From Candidatus Cloacimonadota bacterium (GTDB lineage Bacteria; Cloacimonadota; Cloacimonadia; Cloacimonadales; Cloacimonadaceae), in the NCBI GenBank assembly GCA_027318525.1, contig DAHVPA010000049.1:1-10722 (forward strand): a DNA stretch of 10,722 nucleotides, read 5' to 3'. How positions within the stretch are numbered: position 1 is the first letter of the stretch; each line of letters opens with the position of its first letter. Position numbers and translations under genes: made by a program. This document shows positions 1 through 6,602 of the stretch, one piece after another. The notes beneath the pieces were generated by a model. The model was not told the origin of the DNA and did not search any database. It was given only the letters and a program-made list of their open reading frames with translations.

Positions 1-2540
1 CCGGACAGCAGTTTACGACTGAAGTGACCTATTCCGGCACGACCAGTCTTTCCCCTGCGCCTTACAATATCGGTATCATCTATGGCAACAACACCTGCTT
101 TACACTTTCCGACCCCGATGCATCGCGTTACTGGTGGCCCTGTTATGACCATCCCTGGGACAAGGCAGTCGTGGATTTGCATATCACGATGAGGGGCGAC
201 TGGCTGGTTGCCTGCAACGGACTGAGAGCAAGCATCGTGGATAACGGCAACGGCACCAAAACACATAACTGGCTGGGCAGCAATCCGATGGCGACATATC
301 TGGCATGCTTCACGGCAGGTCCTTATGTGGAAATCAACCAGACTGCAGGCGACATCCCCATCCAGAACTTTGTGCAGCAATCGCATTACAGTGCAGCAGC
401 GACGGACTTTGCCAGCCTGCCGCAAATTCTGCAGTTTTACGAAACCCAGTTTGGGGAATATCCGTTTGAAAAATACGGCAATGCCGTGGTCAATATGACG
501 ACCTATGGTGCGATGGAACATCAGACCATGACGACACTGGGTTACCAGTTCATTCCGGGCAACCACTCGGGAGAAGTGACCATTGCGCATGAGCTGGCGC
601 ATCAATGGTATGGCAACAGTGTCACACCCCTCACCTTCAAAGATGTCTGGCTGAGTGAAGGCTTTGCCACCTATGCGGAATTGCTCTGGACACATCACAG
701 ATTCGGCTGGGATTCCGCCTGCGCCTATTTGGAAAACAGCTTTCACCAATATTACATCAACTTTGAAAATGCCAACAGCACCCTGCCCAACATCATCTAT
801 GACCCGCCCTTTAATAATTACTTTTATCCCCAATCCTATGAAAAGGCAGCTTCAGTCCTGCACATGCTGCGTCTGCAGATTGGCAATGCAGCCTTCTTTC
901 AGCTTTTGCAGAACTGGTATAACACCTACCACCAAAGTAATGTTATAACAGCGGAATTCCAGGCAATGGCAGAACAAATCAGCGGGCAGGACCTGACCCA
1001 GTTCTTCCAGCAGTGGATATACTCACGGGGAATACCTTCCGTGGAATATACCCTGATGGTCAATACCCAGGCGCAACAAGGCAAAGTGGTGGGCAAAACC
1101 TCCTGCAGCACAGGGACACAGTTTAGCCTGCAGGTGCCTTTTACAGCCACAGGGCTGGTTCAGGGAGATTCACTGGTCTTTGCAGCAGGTCCGGATGGCA
1201 TCGCGACAACCTTTCCCCTGGCGACCGGTGCTCCGACTTATGAAGTCACGGCAGTTGACCCCAACCATTGGGTGCTCTGCCGCAGCTATACACGCAAAGA
1301 TGTCAGCCTGACCCAATGCCTGCCTGCTAACAACAGCGTCTATCTGAGCTGGGAAGAATACAGCACCCTGAACGGCTTTATCGGTTATCTTGTCTTCCGA
1401 AAGACTGCAGATCAGAACAGCTTTAGTCCTGTGACTGCCAATCCTGTGAACCGGACCGACTTTCTGGATACCGGTGCCGTCAATGGCACAGAGTATTTTT
1501 ATATGGTTCAAGCCGTGGACAATAATGGCTATCGTACGCTTGGCTCCAATGTCATGTCTGCCACACCGGTGGCTTTTGCTTTTGACCAGGGGCTTTTGGT
1601 GGTGGATGAGACACGGGACGGGACAGGTAATCTGCTCTCCCCCACGGATGCGGCAGTGGATGGCTTTTACACGGCAGCGCTCACTCCGATTGCTTATACC
1701 AACTGGGATTATGCCACACAGGGAGCTCCGGACCTCAATACCTTGAGCCATTATCCCATAGTCCTCTGGCTGGCGGATGATTATACCCAAAACTTGGCGG
1801 CAGATAATCTCGGCTTGTGGGGAAGCTATCTGCTGGGCAATGGAAAGCTGGTGATTTCCGGCTGGAAAACACCTGCCAGCTTCACTCCGGAATTTATCAA
1901 CAGCTTTATGGGTAATACAGATTTGATTTATGATAATGGCGCAGTCCTGACTGCAGGTCAATCGGATGATTATCCGACCCTGCTGCCTGACCCGACAAAA
2001 CTCAGTCCCACCTGGAACGGGTATCTTTCCATGGTATACACCTTTGAATCAGAAGGAGCAACCCTCTATACGGCGCAAATGATGGCTGGAGCGAACGGCA
2101 GCGGCAGACAGCTGGCAGTCCGCTATGACCAGCCCGGGACCCTTGTCGTCTTTGGAATTCCGCTTTATTACATGCAAAGTGCGGGAGTCAGAGGTTTGCT
2201 GCAGCTGTTGCTTCCTGAACTGCATCATCCCCTTCCCGCCGATGACCAGTCAGGTCTGCAGATACCACTCAGCTTTACCTGCAGCCCCAATCCCTTCAGC
2301 CTAAATCAGGAAATCCGATGCAGCAAAGCTTTGCCGGCTTCCGGAACAATCCTTGTCTATGATGTCAAAGGCAGGCTCTGCCGCAAGATCGAACTCAGCT
2401 CTGCCAAAACCGATGCCCAAACCTTGGTCTGGGCTGCCGTTGACGACCGGGGGAACATCTTGCCCAGCGGGATATATATGCTGCAGATAATGCTTCCGGG
2501 GAGTAATGTCAACCTCAAGGTGGCTCATATCAAGCAGTAA
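1..2540 (+). CDS. Secreted M1-family metallopeptidase with C-terminal sorting domain (5' end outside window)
   Basis: The frame is open to the left edge (first full codon at base 3), so the true start and signal peptide are missing; the GTG at 24 is only an internal codon, and residue numbers here count from it. The zinc site is HELAH (189-193) followed 18 residues later by E212, the M1 (gluzincin) HExxH-x18-E pattern. GAMEH (162-166) is the exopeptidase substrate motif, in the MEH form in place of MEN, and Y272 in YEKAA matches the catalytic Tyr of the family. Next come a fibronectin-III-like domain (about 435-515), an unassigned domain (about 520-730) and a sorting/FlgD-like domain (748-838) with SPNPF, YDVKGR and LPSGIY. 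Known for the family: Zn-dependent aminopeptidase removing N-terminal residues. Inferred: exported by a type IX-like system and anchored or released outside to digest peptides. No convincing terminator follows. Confidence 0.93.
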   Translation, partial: GQQFTTEVTYSGTTSLSPAPYNIGIIYGNNTCFTLSDPDASRYWWPCYDHPWDKAVVDLHITMRGDWLVACNGLRASIVDNGNGTKTHNWLGSNPMATYLACFTAGPYVEINQTAGDIPIQNFVQQSHYSAAATDFASLPQILQFYETQFGEYPFEKYGNAVVNMTTYGAMEHQTMTTLGYQFIPGNHSGEVTIAHELAHQWYGNSVTPLTFKDVWLSEGFATYAELLWTHHRFGWDSACAYLENSFHQYYINFENANSTLPNIIYDPPFNNYFYPQSYEKAASVLHMLRLQIGNAAFFQLLQNWYNTYHQSNVITAEFQAMAEQISGQDLTQFFQQWIYSRGIPSVEYTLMVNTQAQQGKVVGKTSCSTGTQFSLQVPFTATGLVQGDSLVFAAGPDGIATTFPLATGAPTYEVTAVDPNHWVLCRSYTRKDVSLTQCLPANNSVYLSWEEYSTLNGFIGYLVFRKTADQNSFSPVTANPVNRTDFLDTGAVNGTEYFYMVQAVDNNGYRTLGSNVMSATPVAFAFDQGLLVVDETRDGTGNLLSPTDAAVDGFYTAALTPIAYTNWDYATQGAPDLNTLSHYPIVLWLADDYTQNLAADNLGLWGSYLLGNGKLVISGWKTPASFTPEFINSFMGNTDLIYDNGAVLTAGQSDDYPTLLPDPTKLSPTWNGYLSMVYTFESEGATLYTAQMMAGANGSGRQLAVRYDQPGTLVVFGIPLYYMQSAGVRGLLQLLLPELHHPLPADDQSGLQIPLSFTCSPNPFSLNQEIRCSKALPASGTILVYDVKGRLCRKIELSSAKTDAQTLVWAAVDDRGNILPSGIYMLQIMLPGSNVNLKVAHIKQ

Positions 2541-2580
2541 CCCGGCAGATAAGTAAAGATAAAGCCTTATTTCCTTGCAG

Positions 2581-2686
2581 CTTAATCCAGGCTTGCTTCC
2601 CAGTGGCTATCCTCCCGCCGAAATGCTGTGCCTGAGCGCAGCTTTCAGACAGGTAAATAGACACAAGCCGGGGAGCTTGGATTAAG
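2581..2686. repeat. 106-base inverted-repeat element with internal hairpin (possible structured RNA or miniature mobile element)
   Basis: The ends pair: CTTAATCCAGGCT at 2581-2593 against AGCTTGGATTAAG at 2674-2686, 12 of 13 Watson-Crick plus one G-T. In another register 2581-2590 pairs with 2677-2686 and, after a 4-base bulge, GCTTCCC (2595-2601) pairs with GGGGAGC (2670-2676), giving about 17 pairs. Inside sits a second hairpin, GCTGTGC-CTGA-GCGCAGC at 2625-2642 (seven pairs, one G-T). The nesting argues against chance. It could be a structured RNA on either strand, or a miniature element with terminal inverted repeats, although I see no flanking target duplication. Class unknown. Confidence 0.5.
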
Positions 2687-2692
2687 GAAGAT

Positions 2693-2707
2693 TTGTTATC
2701 ATAACAA
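2693..2707. promoter_or_regulatory. Operator-like palindrome TTGTTAT-C-ATAACAA
   Basis: A perfect 7-base inverted repeat with a single central base lies 31 bases before the TTGACA box upstream of HU. The half-site TTGTTAT recurs at 2780-2786 and 2830-2836 in the same 145-base stretch. The symmetry suggests a dimeric regulator binding site for the HU operon. The regulator is unknown, and the AT-rich context raises the chance of coincidence. Confidence 0.4.
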
Positions 2708-2731
2708 GATAGGGTCGGGCAAGCCTAAAGA

Positions 2732-2776
2732 TTTTGCTTGACAGCAAACCCCACAATTAATTCCTGAGTTTATAAT
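2732..2776 (+). promoter_or_regulatory. Candidate promoter of the HU operon
   Basis: A consensus -35 hexamer TTGACA lies at 2738-2743 within TTTTGCTTGACA (2732-2743), and a perfect TATAAT lies at 2771-2776. The gap between them is 27 bases, too long for ordinary sigma-70, so they may belong to different start sites or to a nonstandard promoter. About 95 bases of AT-rich leader would precede the HU start. The identical 12-mer stands before etfA at 3357. Confidence 0.45.
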
Positions 2777-2869
2777 TTATTGTTATAGAGATGAATAGAA
2801 ACCGGATTCAGTCCTGACCCTTAATAAGGTTGTTATTTAAAAGAATAAAAGTAGTCAAAGGAGTTACAC

Positions 2870-3160
2870 ATGACAAAAGCAGATTTGGTCAAAATCATTT
2901 CCGAAAACACAGGCATCATCCGCAAAGACGTCGCCGTTGTTGTCGACTCTCTCTTAAAGTCCATCAAGGACAGCCTGATTGACGGCAATCATATCGAAAT
3001 CCGCGGTTTTGGCACCTTCAAACTGAAAAGCCGCAAACCCCGCATGGGCCGCAATCCCAAGACCGACCAAAAGGTTCCCGTGCCCAAGAGAACAGTTCCC
3101 ACCTTCAAGTTCTCACGCGATTTCAAAGTTTCCGTTATCAACGTCAAAACTGTAAAGTAA
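2870..3160 (+). CDS. hup: HU/IHF-family nucleoid DNA-binding protein
   Basis: This 96-residue protein is the usual size for a single HU chain (about 90-100). The family signature is intact: helical N-terminal half (MTKADLVKII...), then GFGTF (residues about 47-51) and the RMGRNP arm motif that inserts into the minor groove at proline-induced kinks. The tail is basic and ends in VKTVK. HU binds and bends DNA as a dimer, compacts the nucleoid and assists replication, recombination and transcription. The ATG is set by a good AAGGAG at 2858-2863. It is followed after 14 bases by the COX24/mS38-like gene, and both are closed by one terminator, so they are probably co-transcribed. HU versus IHF-like cannot be decided from sequence alone; HU is likelier for a lone homodimer gene. 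Confidence 0.95.
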   Translation: MTKADLVKIISENTGIIRKDVAVVVDSLLKSIKDSLIDGNHIEIRGFGTFKLKSRKPRMGRNPKTDQKVPVPKRTVPTFKFSRDFKVSVINVKTVK

Positions 3161-3174
3161 GGGCGGAATAAAGA

Positions 3175-3267
3175 ATGCCGTGCGGTAAGAAGAGAAAACG
3201 CCACAAAATCGCCACACACAAGCGCAAGAAAAGACTGCGCAAGAATCGTCATAAAAAGAACAAATAA
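3175..3267 (+). CDS. 30-residue AURKAIP1/COX24 (mS38-like) putative small ribosomal subunit protein
   Basis: The ATG at 3175 opens a 30-codon frame ending TAA at 3265-3267. The product starts MPCGKKRKRHKIATHKRKKR and ends NRHKKNK; more than half the residues are Lys, Arg or His. This matches the short bacterial proteins annotated as AURKAIP1/COX24 domain, typically MPSGKKRKRHK-ATHKRKKR-RKNRHKKK. They are related to the C-terminus of mitochondrial ribosomal protein mS38 and to the small-subunit protein bS22 of mycobacteria. The likely role is an rRNA-binding extension peptide on the 30S subunit (from the family, not shown here). It lies 14 bases after HU with only a weak GGCGGA ribosome site and directly before the terminator, so translation may depend on HU. 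The Cys at position 3, where Ser is usual, is a small variation. Confidence 0.85.
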   Translation: MPCGKKRKRHKIATHKRKKRLRKNRHKKNK

Positions 3268-3275
3268 ATCATGTT

Positions 3276-3306
3276 AAGGCTGCCGCCAAAACCGGCAGCC
3301 TTTTTT
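3276..3306 (+). terminator. Rho-independent terminator of the HU operon
   Basis: A perfect stem GGCTGCCG / CGGCAGCC (3278-3285 with 3293-3300), extended by A-T pairs, has a 7-base loop and is followed by six T (3301-3306). It lies 9 bases after the stop of the 30-residue gene and separates that operon from the etfA operon. Confidence 0.93.
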
Positions 3307-3356
3307 CTGAATCAATATTCAGGTCTGGCAGGACAAATCCGTGACTCCCACAAGGG

Positions 3357-3391
3357 TTTTGCTTGACAATCCTGTTATCTCCCGTAAACAA
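3357..3391 (+). promoter_or_regulatory. Candidate promoter of the etfA operon
   Basis: TTGACA at 3363-3368 sits inside TTTTGCTTGACA (3357-3368), identical to the 12-mer before HU. A weak -10 candidate TAAACA (3385-3390) follows a 16-base spacer. Transcription would start close to the etfA ATG at 3408, giving a very short leader. The position just after a terminator and just before the operon supports it more than the -10 match does. Confidence 0.5.
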
Positions 3392-3407
3392 GACTATGAG
3401 GTAAGTA

Positions 3408-4598
3408 ATGATAGAAGTAATTAGCGAAAAATGCGTTGGATGCGGTCTCTGCGTCAAAGCCTGTGCCTATGAGGCTATTACAGTAACAGATAAACTGGCG
3501 GAAATCGATATAGATAAATGCACCCTTTGTGGAGCCTGCGTTCAGGCTTGTCCCTTCGAAGCCATCATCATCCGCAGAAAAGCCGCGGAACATGTCGATA
3601 AAGAACTTTATAAAGGAATCTGGGTATATGCTGAGCAGCGCGACGGAGTCATTGCACCCGTCGTATTTGAACTGCTGGGCAAAGCAAGGGAACTGGCTGA
3701 TGATATGGAAGCAGAGCTTTCTGCTGTTCTGTTGGGACATGAAATCCAGCATTTGACCAATGAGCTGATCGCCTTTGGGGCAGATCAGGTGATAGTGGTG
3801 GATGATCCCGCCCTGCGGCATTTCAGGGATGAGATGTATGCCAAAGCCCTGGGAACCTTGATTGAAAAGCATAAACCTGCCGTTGTGCTGGCTGGCGCAA
3901 CTGTGATCGGAAGATCGTTTGTTCCCCGCGTGGCTGTCGATATCCATACAGGTTTAACTGCGGATTGCACAGGACTGGGGATTGACCCCGAAACCGGTAA
4001 TCTGCAACAGACCCGACCTGCCTTTGGCGGTAACATCATGGCTACCATCCTGACTCCCAACCACCGTCCCCAAATGGCGACAGTCCGTCATCGCGTGTTT
4101 GATCCCATAACCAGAGATGACTCCCGCAGCGGCATTGTCCTGGAAGAAGCAGTCAATTTCGACCTGGACGAAGGGATGACTCAATGGCTGGGATTTGAAA
4201 AGGAAAAGACCACGCTGGTCAATCTCTCTGAAGCCAACATTATTGTATCCGGTGGCAGAGGGCTGAAAGACGCCAAAAACTTCTCTCTCCTGGAAGAACT
4301 TGCTGAAGCCGTGGATGGAGCTGTTGGAGCCAGCCGTGCCGCAGTAGATGCGGAATGGATACCCTATGCCCACCAGGTCGGACAAACCGGCAAAACGGTC
4401 AAACCCAATATCTACATTGCCTGCGGCATCAGTGGAGCTATCCAGCACCTGGCAGGCATGTCTTCCTCGGATTACATCATTGCCATCAACAAAGACCCTG
4501 ATGCACCCATTTTCAAAGCTGCAGACCTCGGTATCGTCGGAGACCTGTTTGAGATTGTGCCCAAACTCACCAAAAGGATAAAAGAAATCAGGAAATGA
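3408..4598 (+). CDS. etfA: Electron transfer flavoprotein alpha subunit with N-terminal 2x[4Fe-4S] ferredoxin domain
   Basis: Residues 1-60 are a bacterial ferredoxin domain with two CxxCxxCxxxC clusters (C9, C12, C15, C19 and C38, C41, C44, C48). The rest is an ETF-alpha: an N-terminal nucleotide-binding-like domain, then SGGRGL (281-286) and the FAD-binding stretch VGQTGKTV (324-331) followed by CGISGAIQHLAGM. At 396 residues it is longer than plain EtfA (about 310-340) by the ferredoxin. Such fusions are known in anaerobes, for example the lactate dehydrogenase-Etf complex of Acetobacterium, where EtfAB passes electrons between flavins and ferredoxin. The ATG at 3408 follows GAGG at 3398. 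EtfA needs EtfB, normally the gene just upstream; here a terminator is upstream and an amidohydrolase downstream, so its partner lies elsewhere. It overlaps the next gene by 4 bases (ATGA). Confidence 0.95.
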   Translation: MIEVISEKCVGCGLCVKACAYEAITVTDKLAEIDIDKCTLCGACVQACPFEAIIIRRKAAEHVDKELYKGIWVYAEQRDGVIAPVVFELLGKARELADDMEAELSAVLLGHEIQHLTNELIAFGADQVIVVDDPALRHFRDEMYAKALGTLIEKHKPAVVLAGATVIGRSFVPRVAVDIHTGLTADCTGLGIDPETGNLQQTRPAFGGNIMATILTPNHRPQMATVRHRVFDPITRDDSRSGIVLEEAVNFDLDEGMTQWLGFEKEKTTLVNLSEANIIVSGGRGLKDAKNFSLLEELAEAVDGAVGASRAAVDAEWIPYAHQVGQTGKTVKPNIYIACGISGAIQHLAGMSSSDYIIAINKDPDAPIFKAADLGIVGDLFEIVPKLTKRIKEIRK

Positions 4599-5806
4599 AA
4601 ATCAAGCCGTCGGTCTGTGTAGTAACACCTGACCACATTGAAGCCGGACTGGAATTGAATCTGCAGTTTACCGGCAGACTTGAAGCCACAGAAGCGCCGG
4701 AAGTCAAAGACGCCCACGCTTATGCTCCTTTCATCAATGCCCACGACCACTTAATCGGCAACTGGTTTCCCCGTTCCGGAGATAACCGCCCCTATCCCAG
4801 TTCCCACCATTGGGTCGAAGATATGAAGCAATCCTTTTCTGTGCAGGAACGCAATCTCTTCTGGAAAAACCATGGCGATGGCAATTACACTGACCCGCAT
4901 GCTTATCTTCTGGCACGTCTGGGTTGTTACAAAAACCTCTTCAGCGGCTGTGCCTATGTATCCGACCATGGTCCGTTGCAGCCGGAATCATATTATGAAG
5001 ATATGCCCATCACCGTTCTCAGGAATTACAGACAGTGCCATTCCCTGACCCTGGGCAACTGGTGGGGAGGCAAGTCTGCCCGGGAAGAAATGCAGCTCAC
5101 TCAGGGCAAGATGCCATTTATCGTGCATCTGGCTGAAGGCGTCGATGCTGTTACAAAAAAGGAATTTTCCCTTTTGAAGAAAGAAGGACTCCTCCAAACC
5201 AACCTGCTGATTATCCACGGCATTGCCCTCACTGCAGCCAATCTGAAAGAAGTAGCAGCAACAGGTGCTTCCATCTGCTGGTGTCCTACTTCCAATCTCT
5301 ATCTGATGGGCAAAACCCTCGATATTGAGTCCTGCCTCAAACTCGGCATTAACATCGCTTTGGGCACCGATTCCACCCAGACCGGCAGCATCAACCTGCT
5401 GGATGAATTTTCCAACGCTCATCTCAATTTCCCAGAAATCCCGCTTTCCACACTTTATGCAATGATTACTGTCAATGCCGCCAAAGCACTCTTCCTGCCG
5501 GCTGAATCTGCCTGCCTCAATCCTGATGCAACCTCTGACCTGCTACTGATTGACGCCTTGGAACATGACCCTTTGGAAAACCTGCTGGAAGTGAGCAGCG
5601 AAAACATCCGCCTGTTTATGCACAAAGGTCTTCCCTTGTATGGTGATATTGAATGGCTGAATCTATATTCTTCTCTGCCGGCAGATTACACCGAATTCAG
5701 AGTCGGGAAGCGCGAAAAATTCGTCCTTGGCGACCCGCTTGAACTCAACGACCAGATAGACGCCGTCCTTGGTTATCACAAGGATTTCCCCTATCTGCCT
5801 TTTTGA
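4595..5806 (+). CDS. Amidohydrolase-superfamily protein, deaminase/TrzN-like metal site
   Basis: This 403-residue protein carries a full mononuclear metal site of the amidohydrolase superfamily: NAHDH (H50, H52), HLAE (H178, E181), HG (H208) and GTDS (D259). The HxxE pair and the 51-residue spacing from H208 to D259 resemble the 5'-methylthioadenosine/S-adenosylhomocysteine deaminase, guanine deaminase and chlorohydrolase group. A (beta/alpha)8 barrel that hydrolytically deaminates or dechlorinates a ring compound is therefore expected. The substrate cannot be read from sequence; the N-terminal part lacks the usual DVLIxxGxI beta-sandwich opening. Its ATG overlaps the etfA stop (ATGA) and queE begins 3 bases after its TGA, so it is translationally linked to both. 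The queE link makes a purine- or pterin-like substrate tempting, but that is inference. Confidence 0.88.
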   Translation: MKIKPSVCVVTPDHIEAGLELNLQFTGRLEATEAPEVKDAHAYAPFINAHDHLIGNWFPRSGDNRPYPSSHHWVEDMKQSFSVQERNLFWKNHGDGNYTDPHAYLLARLGCYKNLFSGCAYVSDHGPLQPESYYEDMPITVLRNYRQCHSLTLGNWWGGKSAREEMQLTQGKMPFIVHLAEGVDAVTKKEFSLLKKEGLLQTNLLIIHGIALTAANLKEVAATGASICWCPTSNLYLMGKTLDIESCLKLGINIALGTDSTQTGSINLLDEFSNAHLNFPEIPLSTLYAMITVNAAKALFLPAESACLNPDATSDLLLIDALEHDPLENLLEVSSENIRLFMHKGLPLYGDIEWLNLYSSLPADYTEFRVGKREKFVLGDPLELNDQIDAVLGYHKDFPYLPF

Positions 5807-5809
5807 CGC

Positions 5810-6430
5810 ATGAATATTACGGAAATCTTCTTCAGCCTGCAGGGGGAAAGCACTTTCAGCGGTCTTCCCTGCATTTTTATCCGGCTGGCGGAATGCAATC
5901 TCCGCTGCACCTATTGCGATACACCCCACAGTCTGCATACAGGAACTGCTTATTCCCTGAAGCAAATCCTTGAACTGACAGAATCTAACCCTTGCCGCCT
6001 GGCAGAAGTCACCGGCGGTGAACCTATGCTCCAGCCTGAAGCCATCGACCTGATGCAACTCCTGCTGGACAAAGGATATACAGTGCTGCTGGAAACCAAT
6101 GGCTCCCTGCCCTTAAAAGCTGTGCCTGCTTCCGTGCACATCATCACCGATGTCAAGCTCCCGGGCAGCGGTCAGGCTGAAAGTTTTCTCGAGGAAAACC
6201 TGTCCTGTCTGCAGCCGGGCAAGGATGAAATCAAGTTTGTCTGCACGGACAAAGCGGATTTTGACTACGCCGTGGCTTTTATCAGGAAACATGACCTGAT
6301 ACGGCACACCCTGCTTTTTTCCGCTGTTACGGACAGGCTCGAACCTGCTCTGCTGGCTGACTGGATTCTACACAGCGGGCTTCCCCTCCGCCTCAATCTG
6401 CAACTACACAAATTGCTCAATATCAGCTGA
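5810..6430 (+). CDS. queE: 7-carboxy-7-deazaguanine synthase (radical SAM)
   Basis: The 206-residue length and sequence fit QueE. The start MNITEIFFSLQGES is typical, the SAM-cluster motif is CNLRCTYC (C29-x3-C33-x2-C36), TGGEP (68-72) binds the SAM amino group, and ETNG (95-98) and DVK (114-116) are conserved core motifs. The enzyme turns 6-carboxy-tetrahydropterin into 7-carboxy-7-deazaguanine, the ring-contraction step towards preQ0, queuosine in tRNA and deazaguanine DNA modifications. It is the last gene of the etfA-amidohydrolase-queE operon; only 3 bases separate it from the previous stop and no good ribosome site precedes it, so translation is probably coupled. queC, queD and queF are not in the window. 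The first step of radical chemistry needs a low-potential electron donor, which a neighbouring ferredoxin/ETF might affect, but this is speculation. Confidence 0.94.
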   Translation: MNITEIFFSLQGESTFSGLPCIFIRLAECNLRCTYCDTPHSLHTGTAYSLKQILELTESNPCRLAEVTGGEPMLQPEAIDLMQLLLDKGYTVLLETNGSLPLKAVPASVHIITDVKLPGSGQAESFLEENLSCLQPGKDEIKFVCTDKADFDYAVAFIRKHDLIRHTLLFSAVTDRLEPALLADWILHSGLPLRLNLQLHKLLNIS

Positions 6431-6530
6431 CCCTTCCCCTCCATCATTCAATTTTCTCCTCTTTCCCCGCAGAGAGTCACCAGAGAGTTTTCCCGGACTT
6501 CATCTCTGAAAACCCTCCTTCCGGAAAGAC

Positions 6531-6560
6531 AAAAAAACCCCCGCCGTGAAGCAGGGGTTT
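6531..6560 (-). terminator. Rho-independent terminator of the 383-aa secreted protein gene
   Basis: Read on the - strand, the arm AAACCCC(T)GC (6551-6560) pairs with GC(G)GGGGTTT (6535-6544) around TTCACG, with one internal mismatch, and runs into a total of seven T (6531-6537). It lies about 42 bases after the stop at 6603. On the + strand there is no T-tract after the stem, so it is not an evident terminator for queE. Confidence 0.85.
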
Positions 6561-6573
6561 GGAGGTATGTGCC

Positions 6574-6592
6574 TGTCCGGAAAGACCGGACA
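6574..6592. repeat. Small perfect hairpin TGTCCGG-AAAGA-CCGGACA
   Basis: A seven-pair stem with a 5-base loop lies between the stop of the - strand gene and its terminator. Part of it, CCGGAAAGAC (6577-6586), is duplicated at 6521-6530 on the other side of the terminator. It may be a 3' mRNA stabilising structure in the convergent region; no T-tract follows it. Confidence 0.5.
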
Positions 6593-6602
6593 AGCGGTCA
6601 AT

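Larger units (their letters stand above)
2541..2869. other. Intergenic region between the M1 peptidase gene and HU
   Basis: These 329 bases contain no credible ORF. They hold the paired-repeat element at 2581-2686, the palindrome at 2693-2707, two more copies of its half-site (2780-2786, 2830-2836), a TTGACA box at 2738 and the HU ribosome binding site AAGGAG at 2858-2863. The right half is distinctly AT-rich, as expected of a promoter region. I see no typical hairpin plus T-tract terminator directly after the peptidase stop codon. Confidence 0.75.

Noticed and set aside
1170..1961. 263-residue open frame on the - strand inside the M1 peptidase gene
   Set aside because: It lies opposite a gene with clear catalytic motifs and domains; the translation shows no recognisable motif, and long antisense frames are common at this GC content.
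2595..2607. GCCACTGGGAAGC on the - strand, reminiscent of a cobalamin riboswitch core
   Set aside because: The B12 box (GACCTGCC) and the other conserved core segments are missing, and no - strand gene follows it in the window.
2581..2686. SRP RNA or 6S RNA as identity of the paired-repeat element
   Set aside because: The GGAAG-type SRP tetraloop region and the long rod with central bubble of 6S RNA are not present.
3375..3947. 190-residue - strand frame opposite the start of etfA
   Set aside because: The + strand carries the ferredoxin and ETF motifs and the promoter and ribosome site; the antisense product resembles nothing.
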